NCBI GenBank assembly: GCA_001586965.3
Contig: LUCW03001629.1
Span: forward strand, 1 to 31,891
DNA: 31,891 nucleotides
From: Sphaeroforma sirkka
Lineage: Eukaryota > Opisthokonta > Ichthyosporea > Ichthyophonida
Direction of reading: 5' to 3'
The notes beneath the pieces were generated by a model. It saw only the letters and a program-made list of their open reading frames with translations, made no database searches and was not told where the DNA came from. Numbering within the stretch: the first letter of the stretch is position 1; each line of letters opens with the position of its first letter. The translations under genes and the position numbers were made by a program. Shown piece by piece: positions 9,205 through 17,061 of this stretch.

Positions 9205-10502
9205 GTGCTTAACTTGGACGTCCGGTAAGTCCTTGCAATCCTCTTTGTGCCAACCGTTAGTACCCTTGCAAGTAGCACACTCTTTCATATAGTGTCCAAA
9301 ATCTGGCTTGCCTGGTGCACACTTAACAGGGTCGTGTCTACCATTCCACTTGCCATTACGTTTTGTGAGGTTGTAACCACACTTCTTGCAAGGCGCTCTC
9401 ACCTTCTTTTCACCTTTCGGTTCGGTAGAAGTAGAGCCAGTACCCCCTCCAGTAGTAGTGCGAGGTTTCTTAGTACTACGCGCAGTATTAGTCTCTACTG
9501 CGTTTCGCTTAGTGGGCTGGGTGTAGCTCGTGGTACTAAGTACTCTAGTAGAGGAATTGGTATGCTTGTGAACTATCTTCTCAAAGACAGACCAAGGCAT
9601 AGATCGCAAATCACCATAGGCGATGATGTCATCATTGACTTTCTTAAAGAGGTTAGTTCCCAGAGTCTCCATCATCTGACAAATTAATAAATATTCGCCA
9701 GTATAGGTACGACCACCCATCCGAGTATTCATGTGTCATATGAGCTAGAGCACCTCGAATAGTGGTATCGTTTGCAAAGAACTTGCGAGACTTTAGAAGT
9801 TCACGGTCACGTGCATCTTCAAAAAAGGTGTTAAGTATATTATCACGCAACTGGTGCCAGGGTAGGGCTTTCCAGTTGGGCTCATGGGCCTTCAAGATAG
9901 TTCGCCATTCACCTGACTCACAGAAATGAATAAAGGCATTCATCATCTGCTTATCCTTAAGGCTGGCAGACTCCTTAAAAGGCCTTCAGTGTCTCCACTG
10001 TACTCTCATTAGTAGAGAAATCGACCTCAGCCTGCGCGTTACCTAGCTGCTTTATAAAGCTTGGTTCTAAGCGTTCACGAGGCTCATGCTCAGTGCTACG
10101 GGCTGCTAGTGCCAAGATGGTGTCTACTTCCTTTCTCTTGTTATCGATTAGATAGCGAATGTTATCCGCTTTCCTATCGTCAAGGTCAGAGTCATTCAAT
10201 AGACGGTCCTCAAAGACTTGCATACCAGAGCGTAATAGCCTGAGACGAGTATGTCTGGTTCTCACTTCCTCATCCTCAGGATTAGAGCGGGAACTCTCTA
10301 ACGAGGTACTGGTGTAGCGATTGCCAAAATCGTGATTACCAGGGTTAGTTGGCAAATGAGGGTCGATATTACGAGGATGGTAAGCCTCATCGAGTTCCAT
10401 ACGATCATATCCTCTGACAGGGTTAGGTTTGTCAAGAGGATGGTCAATGGTAGCATCAGAGTTATAGAGATTAAATTTTGAAATATTTCCTCTCTCACCA
10501 GT

Positions 10503-10573
10503 GGTAACTGGCTTAGTGGTAAACGTACTGGCTGGTAAACCAGTAGGTCTCGGGTTCGAAACTCGGCCCGGAA
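10503..10573 (+). other. tRNA-like sequence antisense to gag (not a functional tRNA)
   Basis: On the plus strand, TGGCTTAGTGG (10509-10519) fits a Pol III A box and GGTTCGAAACT (10553-10563) fits a B box, at exactly tRNA spacing. ACTGG (10527-10531) pairs with CCAGT (10540-10544), and TCGGG pairs with CTCGG around a TTCGAAA loop (10550-10566, two G-U pairs). The anticodon loop would have eight bases, the D stem is poor, and the flanks do not form an acceptor stem. It may be a decayed tRNA-derived insertion captured in gag, or a coincidence. Confidence 0.3.
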
Positions 10574-11129
10574 TTTTCTTCCTCGGTATAGGAAGAATAT
10601 CAGCCACGTGGGACACGATAGAGGGGTCCACAACTGCTGCTGCCGCTAGCTCCTTCAAGAGCGCTTCAGTGCGGTTCAATTGGCGTCGAGATTGAGAGGA
10701 TCCAACCACTCGTTGTCGAGTTATGGCGTCCTCAACTACGGCCCCAAGATTTTAGCTGGATGGAATGGCTTCTCCATCGATGGCGAAACCGAAATTTTCG
10801 GACAGGTCCAATACTTCCTTCTCACTCCGGATTTGTGCTGGAGTGTCCTTTAGATGTGGAGTTATAATGTCCCCGACATTCGTATCCACGAATATTCCAG
10901 CCTTTCGACGTATATCCCCAATATTTGGCGGCACGTGGTCAGGGGGCAAGCTGGGGTCCTGAGCTTCACTCCTAGGTGATACACCGACGCTGGCGAGCCT
11001 TTCCGCGGTAGTAGATACCTCTTCTTCCAAGGCTTTAGGGTCCGACGAGTCATCCTCAGAAATATCCTCTGTACCAACCTCAGAATTGGCTTCCCCAACA
11101 GTTTCCTCGGCAGGCTCAACTCCAGACAG

Positions 11130-11640
11130 AAAGAATACTGGCTCTTGCCATGTGTGAAACTGAATAGATACTGAGAATCAGGGTGAATTGGGAGTCGATG
11201 GTACGCTGCGGTTAGATCCAATGTCGTGTAATATCTCTTCCCTTTGATGTTACCAATGATGTCGTTGATACGGGGAATAATGAACTGACCCGCCGGTATT
11301 AATGCATTCACCGCTCTGAGGTCCAAACACACTCGCACTTTCTTTAGTTCTCCAGATTGAGTATACTCTGGCACGGCGAGCAAGGGTAAGTTGACGGAAG
11401 TGGCTGTATCCCTTTGAACTATGACCAAATCTTGAATCCACTTCTGCACCTGTCTATCTACCCATGGTATCCATTTGTCTGCTACAGAGTTCCTTACTGC
11501 CTTCCGCATCCTTGCAGCTTGATCTGGTGTCACTGGCAATCTAACTTCGCCTCCTTCCAATCTGCACCTGTTCTTTTCTCGAATACCGTCATTGTCCCTC
11601 AGTGTGGTAAAAGTCCCCTTAAACCACTATCAGTGTGGAG
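11130..11640 (-). pseudogene. RT fragment of a third retrotransposon (family D)
   Basis: Encodes the start of a Ty3-type RT: CRLEGGEVRLPVT, VNLPLLAVPEY, VRVCLDLRAVNALIP and YYTTLDLTAAYHRLPI (with the catalytic Asp), ending at KSQYSF. It stops before the YxDD box. By eye about 70% of residues match family B RT over the shared part, so D is a related but distinct element. At 11129/11130 it is fused, out of frame, to family A gag. Upstream codons (around 11600-11640) contain stops. The fusion creates an apparent 232-codon frame (10862-11560) that is half RT and half out-of-frame gag. Confidence 0.85.
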
Positions 11641-11744
11641 TTAGAATTAGTTTACAATTAATTCACACGAGGTGAATTATTTGTAGACCACGTAGACAAT
11701 CAAATACAAAAATAAATACACCGCACTGAGCCTCAGGGAGACTC
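11641..11744. other. 104 bp of unassigned sequence
   Basis: AT-rich sequence between the D fragment and the first base of the B-type LTR. It contains no recognised coding or LTR sequence and is too short to classify. Its last five bases (GACTC) do not match the five bases after the composite's right end (CAGAT). Confidence 0.5.
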
Positions 11745-12511
11745 TGTGGTCAGAATACAAGTACTTATATTTATTTGATTATTTTAGGTTTATTACAAGT
11801 TTTACAGTTTATCAGAATAATCTGATAAACTGGGTTTTAGGGTTTTGCTGGTTTTACAGCACATGACTAATGACTCATTTAAGAGTCAGTCATTTTAGGA
11901 TTACTGTTTATAATTACTAATAAATGAACAACGTCCCCTCCCTGAGGAGGGAGAACGTTGAGATACAGTTATCTCGCGTATACTTACTACATTTTTTTTA
12001 ACTTACCATAGAAGTTGTTAGTTTATTAGTAATTACAGAGAAAGCTACAGAATATGAATTAGTCAGTAGCTGGCACATATTTTTTTTGTTATAAGTATAA
12101 CAATTGAAAGACAATGCGAACAGAGAATGTCGCATCAAATTGAACGATTTAGATTATCCGAACGATTTAGATTGAATTGAACGATTTAGATTGGATTAAC
12201 GACGTGTGGACGACGAGGATGAAGAAAGAATCTACTAATACGAGTGAACCCGAAGAGCGCACATTCCAATCAAGCAGAACATTAACCAGGGTCAACAAGG
12301 AAAGTCTCACGACGATCAAATGACGAAATCAGACAATCAGTCAGAATCCACAGATAAGTAGTCATGTGTGAGTACAGGTAGGAAGGTTGTTTTCAGTGTG
12401 AGACAAGTACAAATCGTATTGCAAGCTAATGAGCTTAAATTGTATTTAAGAAGTTGTTAGAAGAAAGTTCTTTAGGATCCACAGTAGGGTAATAGAGATG
12501 GGAGATGTACA
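11745..12511 (+). repeat. LTR of family B, plus-strand copy (inverted arm); end tentative
   Basis: Starts TGTGGTCAGAATAC, the same start as the element's 5' LTR (22454, -) and its partial 3' LTR (13952, -). The right end is proposed at GTACA just before TGGTTAGTACCGACTCGG, which could be a primer-binding site, but pairing with a normal tRNA 3' end is poor. Because the 3' LTR is truncated, the end cannot be fixed by comparing LTRs. The interval 12512-13273 is leader-like, non-coding sequence of the same arm. Confidence 0.55.
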
Positions 12512-13273
12512 TGGTTAGTACCGACTCGGTTAGTACGATGACGCAAAGAATCAGCGGCATACTAGATTATTTTACAAAAGTTTTCAGAATGGGATATTAG
12601 GAAGCATACAGAGACACAAGTAAGCACCTGTGAGTTATTAGGAGCATATAAGGGTGGGGGCGCACATAACACGAACGATGCAAGTAAATACAAGGTTAAA
12701 TTGTGAAAATGATATGCGAACACACTCAAATCACTAGAACTTCCAAAAAAATCAGGTCAACGGAGAGGATCAACAGTATGCACAGAAGGTGTGGTTGACG
12801 GCAGCTTAGTTTAGGAGTGCAATAACGAGCAATCGTTCTTAGATCAAGAAGCATATTTCCAACAACCGCAACAGCACATGACAAGGACATCACGGGCAAG
12901 AAGAGTAAAAGAGGAGCGATGAGGGAAGTTCCCAACAGGGTCCTGCGAATAGGCCGTCATTAGGCCGGAGTAAGAGCTGGCGAGGAGTAGAACAAGAAGT
13001 GGCTCCGACTAATGAGGCACTCAACCATATGTTATTGTGGGATGAAGAGTAAGACAGCTGGTAGTGTTAGAGTATATAGACTATCCACACTACTTATGTT
13101 AGTGTAGGAAATAAAACAGTCACGAGGGAACCCACGAGTTCCTCGGAGATCGATGTCGAGACGTTATGTGTTTGAAGGATGAAATTTAATAGAAAATGGA
13201 TATTTATATTCAGTACTCTATCAGTTCATTCGCACACATTTCTAGTTCTCCATTGACAAACAACTCACCAACC

Positions 13274-13779
13274 ATGTCCTACCCCGCCAAAGTCGTAGAC
13301 AGCAACTCTTGAATCCTGAGCGCCGCAAGGAAGATGATATCGACCGACGTGGAACTAAACGTCGTCAGTCCCATACGGAACGCTCCGCTCCGCACTCAGG
13401 TCAGGCACTGGAGGGGCAACAACAGACACATCTTGGGGCTCCACACAATATTTCCGCGGACGACAAGCAGCCACCAACAGCAAACAAAAATAGACCTGCA
13501 CAATCTGACGAGGATGTCATATTCGAGGGTGAGACCAAGGAAGTACCCAACCTGCGTGCGGACAGTAGTCAGACTTTTATTGGTGAACAGGTAGCCAGTG
13601 AAGGGCTGTCCCCTCGTTCGTCTCGGGATACTCCAGGGGCCTTATTTCCCAGTAATGACCCACCACGCCTCCCACCTAACAAGCGGAAGCGTCACCGGAA
13701 CCGTGTAGTAAGTATACGCGAGATAACTGTATCTCAACGTTCTCCTCCTCCTCAGGAGGGGACGTTGTTCATTTATTAG
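13274..13779 (+). pseudogene. truncated family B gag start, fused to antisense LTR
   Basis: The inverted arm's gag begins at ATG 13274 if the C run at 13281-13284 is corrected in length. The listed open frame starts at a TTG codon at 13309. It reads the acidic/basic N-terminal region of B Gag up to NKRKRHRNR (a likely nuclear-localisation-type cluster). At 13704 it crosses into the reverse complement of the LTR, adding about 25 unrelated residues before a stop. The fusion is almost certainly accidental. This copy has four Cs in the run near the ATG, while the other arm has six; five would open the frame from the ATG. Confidence 0.75.
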
Positions 13780-13952
13780 TAATTATAAACAGTAATCCTA
13801 AAATGACTGACTCTTAAATGAGTCATTAGTCATGTGCTGTAAAACCAGCAAAACCTTTAAAACCCAGTTTATCAGATTATTCTGATAAACTGTAAAACTT
13901 GTAATAAACCTAAAATAATCAAATAAATATAAGTACTTGTATTCTGACCACA
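13704..13952 (-). repeat. truncated 3' LTR of family B (first ~249 bp)
   Basis: Identical in layout to the start of the 5' LTR at 22454, and placed correctly, directly after the polypurine tract. It stops in the hairpin-rich U3 region, at GTAGTAAGTATACGCG as written on the plus strand, where it joins the inverted gag with about one base of overlap. Confidence 0.9.
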
Positions 13953-13965
13953 ACCCCCCCCCAAA
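13953..13965 (-). promoter_or_regulatory. polypurine tract of family B
   Basis: Nine consecutive Gs on the minus strand (13954-13962) lie one base from the 3' LTR start, the usual plus-strand primer position. Such a tract supports reading 13952 as a genuine 3' LTR start. Confidence 0.75.
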
Positions 13966-14028
13966 CTGAAGCACTGAACAAAGCAGTGTGCCAGTTTCAG
14001 AGATGATAAGAATAGCATAGTACCTTAT

Positions 14029-14190
14029 GTGCTGGCATTATCCTCGAGAGCTAGAGCATTGTGCTGGCATTTATCCTCGAGAGCTAGAGCATTGTGCTGG
14101 CATTTATCCTCGAGAGCTAGAGCATTGTGCTGGCATTTATCCTCAGAGAGCTAGAGCATTGTGCTGGCATTTTACCTCAGAGAGCTAGAG
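14029..14190. repeat. tandem array 1 in the family B 3' UTR (five ~33-bp units)
   Basis: Five head-to-tail units of 32, 33, 33, 34 and 30 bp, consensus GTGCTGGCATTTATCCTCGA then GAGCTAGAGCATT. Units 1-3 have CTCGAGAG where units 4-5 have CTCAGAGAG. It lies between pol and the polypurine tract, in the element's 3' UTR. It has no spacers like CRISPR and encodes nothing. The GAGCTAGAG core is shared with array 2. Confidence 0.95.
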
Positions 14191-14401
14191 GACCCGATGT
14201 GTACGTCTCGAGCGACCCGTCGTGTTTGAATTCTTGAAGCTACTGTTCATCTGTGTCAGCATATAGGAGTTTGGCAAGTACAATATAGGACTGTATTTGT
14301 GTCGGAGAAAAACTGCCAGTGGCAGAAACCGTGCAAACCATTAACCCGCTGTTTCAAAACAATGCCCAAGGAGTTGTTTGATTGATTTCGCTGTGTTATA
14401 C

Positions 14402-14836
14402 TCCGAAGCAAGAGTGGCTCATTTAACCTCGCGAGCTTGAGCCGCTGACGATTTTCCCTCGCGAGCTCGAGTGCTAACCGTTTATTCTCGCGAGCTCGAG
14501 TGGCTGGTTTATACTCGGGAGCTAGAGTCGCTGCTTTTTTTATACTCAAGAGCTCGAGAGGCTGGTTTATAGGGAGCTAGAGTCGCTGCTTTTTTATACT
14601 CAAGAGCTCGAGAGGCTGGTTTATACTCGGGAGCTAGAGTTGCTGGTTTATACTCGGGAGCTAGAGTCGCTGCTTTTTTTTATACTCAAGAGCTCGAGAG
14701 GCTGGTTTATACTCGGGAGCTAGAGTTGCTGGTTTATACTGGAGCTAGAGTCGCTGCTTTTTTATACTCAAGAGCTCGAGTGGCTGGTTTATACTCGGGA
14801 GCTAGAGTTGCTGTTTTATGCTCCAGAGCTTGAGCT
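14402..14836. repeat. tandem array 2 in the family B 3' UTR (about 15 diverged units)
   Basis: About 15 units of roughly 24-31 bp built on the core GAGCT(A/C/T)GAG, joined by GTTGCTGGTTTATACTCGG-like or GCTTTTTTTATACTCAA-like linkers, in a partly alternating higher-order pattern. Units nearer pol and nearer array 1 are the most diverged. Many cores contain palindromes (GAGCTC, CTCGAG, CTCGCGAG). The 97-codon minus-strand frame running through here is a product of the repeat, not a gene. The interval 14191-14401 between the arrays shows no recognised feature. Confidence 0.9.
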
Positions 14837-14873
14837 CGATATCCGAGAACAAAGTTATATTGAAGATAAAGTA

Positions 14874-15950
14874 TTAGACTTGTGCACGTTGGCGCTTACG
14901 TGTCCGTGTCTGCGAAGCTTTGTGGTAGGCCGCGATATCGTTGGCATCATCAAAAGCTTCTGCTGTTTCCCACGTTGGTTCGCCTTCTCGCCATCTCACC
15001 AGGTATTCTAATTTCCCCGTCTCATCATTCGTACGATGTGTGATAATATGGCGAAACTCCACCCCTCCTTCGGTCCATAAGTCTTCGTTAATTGGTGGGT
15101 CTGTGCGTCTATGCACTAAACGGAGGAGTTCCACCCGTACCGGTTTGGTCTTGAATTCTGGTGGGGCGGAACCATCCTTGTTCGCTAACTCGTAGCGTTG
15201 GCCGTGTCTAGCTTTGACTACATATGGTCCAAACAATGGCCGCATAGCCTTCGTTGTTCGGCCTTCTGATCGTACCATGACCACATCTCCTTCGTCGAAA
15301 TGTACCAAGTCGTGAGCATGCAGGCGGTCAAATGTCGTCGTAAGCTTGCCTGTATACTTCTTGGTAATGTGGTGGAGGGTCGGCAATATAGTGTCCTGTA
15401 ACTGGTCTAATCGTTGTGCCCAGGTGTCATTCGTCATCGGCTGAGAATCCGGTAACTCGTCCGTGAAATCGGCGAACGGAACATGGCGGCGGCCAAAGTA
15501 CACGCTAAACGGTGCACTCTTATGGCGACGGGATATCCGAAGGTTCTGGTATAGCATCGTAAACGGAAGGCGTTCGTCCCATCGAAGGGGAACTGCCTCA
15601 CAGCATTGTCGAATAGAACGTGTAATCTCCTTGTGACGTCGTTCTGCCGCGCCCAGCACTTGGGGTCGATATGGTGGAGACACCTTATGTAGCATCCCCA
15701 CTTCCTGGACCAGAAGCTCCACTAACTTGTTGGTGAACTCCTTCCCCATGTCTGTTTGGATTTTACGGGGAAACCATGTTCGCCAAAAAATCTCTATGAG
15801 TGTCTGTGTCGTGGTTTCCTTTGTCTTGTCCGGTGTGGCTCGAAGGATAGAATATAGCCTGTGGCGATGTCTAAGACGTGAAGAATATAATTGTTCTTGC
15901 GTCTGGACTCCAGTGGCATCGGGATGTAGTCCACTTGAATATGGTCCCAC
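14874..15950 (-). CDS. family B integrase core, GPY domain and chromodomain (Pol C-terminus)
   Basis: The last part of pol. The core shows the second catalytic Asp in IQTDMGKEF and the Glu in GAAERRHKEI, 35 residues apart, the classic D-x35-E. Then comes a GPY/F module (PLFGPYVV, about residues 240-250 of this frame) and a C-terminal chromodomain: EFRHIITHR, EYLVRWREGEPTWETAEAF and DIAAYH. It ends with a basic tail (RTRKRQR). The integrase inserts cDNA; the chromodomain is known in chromoviruses to bind modified histones. It is separated from the first Asp by a frame change near 15865 that one extra G in a G run would correct. Confidence 0.9.
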   Translation of the reverse strand: MGPYSSGLHPDATGVQTQEQLYSSRLRHRHRLYSILRATPDKTKETTTQTLIEIFWRTWFPRKIQTDMGKEFTNKLVELLVQEVGMLHKVSPPYRPQVLGAAERRHKEITRSIRQCCEAVPLRWDERLPFTMLYQNLRISRRHKSAPFSVYFGRRHVPFADFTDELPDSQPMTNDTWAQRLDQLQDTILPTLHHITKKYTGKLTTTFDRLHAHDLVHFDEGDVVMVRSEGRTTKAMRPLFGPYVVKARHGQRYELANKDGSAPPEFKTKPVRVELLRLVHRRTDPPINEDLWTEGGVEFRHIITHRTNDETGKLEYLVRWREGEPTWETAEAFDDANDIAAYHKASQTRTRKRQRAQV

Positions 15951-16372
15951 GGGTAGCGTGCATCGATGCTAATCATCGGGTGGAAACCTTTACGAAGTGT
16001 GTCCTGTCCCAAACATGTGCCACATTGCCGCTTAACTTCTGTGGCTAACTCAAGTGCCCCTGGCCAAATGTGACCGTTCTGACGAAGTTGTTGGACTGTG
16101 TCCGCCGCCCCATGATGTCCTTGTTCGTGTTGCGCTTGCGTGAGTTGCGTACGACGCTGTTTCTCCGCCGGACTCGCTTGTGCAAACGCCGGTTGACCCT
16201 CTGCATCTGCCAGTGCCACTGAGATTTCTCGCGCTGTGTCTAAGCACATGACATATTTTGTATGCTTTGGTTCTGCAAAACCAAGTCGCTGTGAAAACAG
16301 CGGGTCCAGTTTGAATCCATTGGGAGGACCCACCCGTGCTACTACGGTATGACCCATGGTGTCTTCCCACAT
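15794..16372 (-). CDS. family B integrase N-terminus (zinc-binding HHCC and first catalytic Asp)
   Basis: A 192-codon frame. It begins with the end of the methylase-like region (HTVVARVGPPNG), then an HHCC zinc-binding domain (QHEQGHHG...CGTCLG) and the integrase core start with Asp in IQVDYIPM. Its final part is out of frame with the rest of the integrase (14874-15950), and its start is out of frame with RNase H (16342-17061). Both shifts sit at G runs of two to three bases. Apart from these, all motifs expected of an active integrase are present. Confidence 0.85.
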   Translation of the reverse strand: MWEDTMGHTVVARVGPPNGFKLDPLFSQRLGFAEPKHTKYVMCLDTAREISVALADAEGQPAFAQASPAEKQRRTQLTQAQHEQGHHGAADTVQQLRQNGHIWPGALELATEVKRQCGTCLGQDTLRKGFHPMISIDARYPWDHIQVDYIPMPLESRRKNNYILHVLDIATGYILSFEPHRTRQRKPRHRHS

Positions 16373-17061
16373 GCGTACTTAGCGTACTTGAGGAACGTGT
16401 GTGGTGTCCGTGGTACCAGCACCGGTTCTGTCTGCAATAACTGCTTGAACAGGTCGAACCATGGTGCTCTTGGTACCCATGGTAGACATACTGTGGCCCG
16501 TGCGCCGTCGGCTCGTATCTTGCGTAACATCCTGTGTATCTGTTCCCAAGGCGGGTTCATCCATCCATCGACTATCGACCAGTCGTGGGCAAACGCTCCT
16601 TCCCCATCATCCTTCGTCCAGAACCGAGGAAGCTGAGCGTTGGTTGGGTCCGCAAATACATCTATGTCATTCGGTCCAAAGTGTTGTTGCGCTTGTTCAA
16701 AGTAACTAGGGAATAACTGCCAGCCGTCGGTATACATTATTTCGAGTTCGTCCTGCTCCGCTGTCCCCTCGTGTACTCTACTTAACATGTCCGGGAGCAC
16801 ATTTGACTCTCCTGGTATATGCGATATGGTAAAGTTGAATGGCGCGATGATATGATGCCATCTCTGAAGCATCTGAATTATCGGATTAAGCTTGAGCTGT
16901 GTGTTCATATATACAAGGGCCTTGTGGTCCGTGAAGACCGCAAACCGTTGCCCATCCAAGTATTCCCTGAAATGTGTCAGTCCATATACCAATGCCAGTA
17001 ACTCCTTCATAGGTGTGGCGTAGTTCTGTTGCGCATGGTTCAGAGTCTTACTAAAGAACAT
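16342..17061 (-). CDS. family B RNase H and methylase-like domain
   Basis: RNase H motifs: MKELLALVYG (Glu), VFTDHKALVY (Asp) and HIPGESNVLPDMLSR. The first RNase H Asp (ETDASDYG) lies at the end of the preceding frame. After RNase H comes the extra domain: FGPNDIDVFADPTNAQLPRF, a W-rich stretch and NPPW (around residue 170), then ATVCLPWVPRAPWF. NPPW fits the (D/N)PP(Y/F/W) motif IV of N6-adenine methylases, and DVFAD fits the motif-I-like start described for the DIRS methylase domain. In reverse transcription RNase H removes the RNA template; the role of the methylase-like domain is not established. Confidence 0.85.
   Translation of the reverse strand: MFFSKTLNHAQQNYATPMKELLALVYGLTHFREYLDGQRFAVFTDHKALVYMNTQLKLNPIIQMLQRWHHIIAPFNFTISHIPGESNVLPDMLSRVHEGTAEQDELEIMYTDGWQLFPSYFEQAQQHFGPNDIDVFADPTNAQLPRFWTKDDGEGAFAHDWSIVDGWMNPPWEQIHRMLRKIRADGARATVCLPWVPRAPWFDLFKQLLQTEPVLVPRTPHTFLKYAKYACGKTPWVIP

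Larger units (their letters stand above)
4267..11129 (-). mobile_element. Ty3/gypsy-type LTR retrotransposon family A, copy 1 (5' truncated)
   Basis: On the minus strand: most of gag (to 11129), in-frame UGA, protease, RT, RNase H, methylase-like domain, integrase, chromodomain-like tail, short 3' UTR, polypurine tract and 3' LTR. The protease-RT-RNase H-integrase order is that of Ty3/gypsy elements. The 5' LTR, leader and first part of gag are missing; at 11129/11130 the sequence switches to an RT fragment of another element. A second, nearly identical copy lies at 22455-29246. Relative to it, this copy carries several indels and one nonsense codon. No target-site duplication can be tested because one end is missing. 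Confidence 0.9.
9202..11129 (-). pseudogene. family A gag (N-terminus missing)
   Basis: Encodes the capsid/nucleocapsid precursor. Pieces in order on the minus strand: an acidic, serine-rich N-terminal part (10752-11129), a long middle (9975-10709) with basic and charged segments, a capsid-like part containing MMNAFIHFCE...NWKALPWHQL (about 9830-9946) and a nucleocapsid with CKKCGYNL and a CATC-x6-H-x3-C zinc knuckle (about 9225-9295). Compared with copy 2 there is a nonsense TAA where copy 2 has TCA (near 10755), an eight-base deletion near 9975 and a small deletion near 9735. Five prime of 11129 the protein would begin MAKGTSKGKG, as in copy 2. Confidence 0.85.

Noticed and set aside
9247..9687. 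146-codon plus-strand ORF opposite the A nucleocapsid
   Set aside because: Antisense shadow of gag; the zinc-knuckle coding on the minus strand explains the sequence.
10503..10573. Functional tRNA gene
   Set aside because: No acceptor stem, poor D stem and an eight-base anticodon loop; kept only as a tRNA-like sequence.
10862..11560. 232-codon intact RT-like gene
   Set aside because: The second half is out-of-frame family A gag across the 11129 junction; only the first half is RT.
14256..14549. 97-codon minus-strand ORF rich in arginine, alanine and glutamate
   Set aside because: It is created by the tandem GAGCTNGAG repeats and has no independent protein features.
14029..14836. CRISPR array
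   Set aside because: Units are contiguous tandem repeats with no unique spacers, lie in a eukaryotic retroelement 3' UTR, and have no cas genes nearby.
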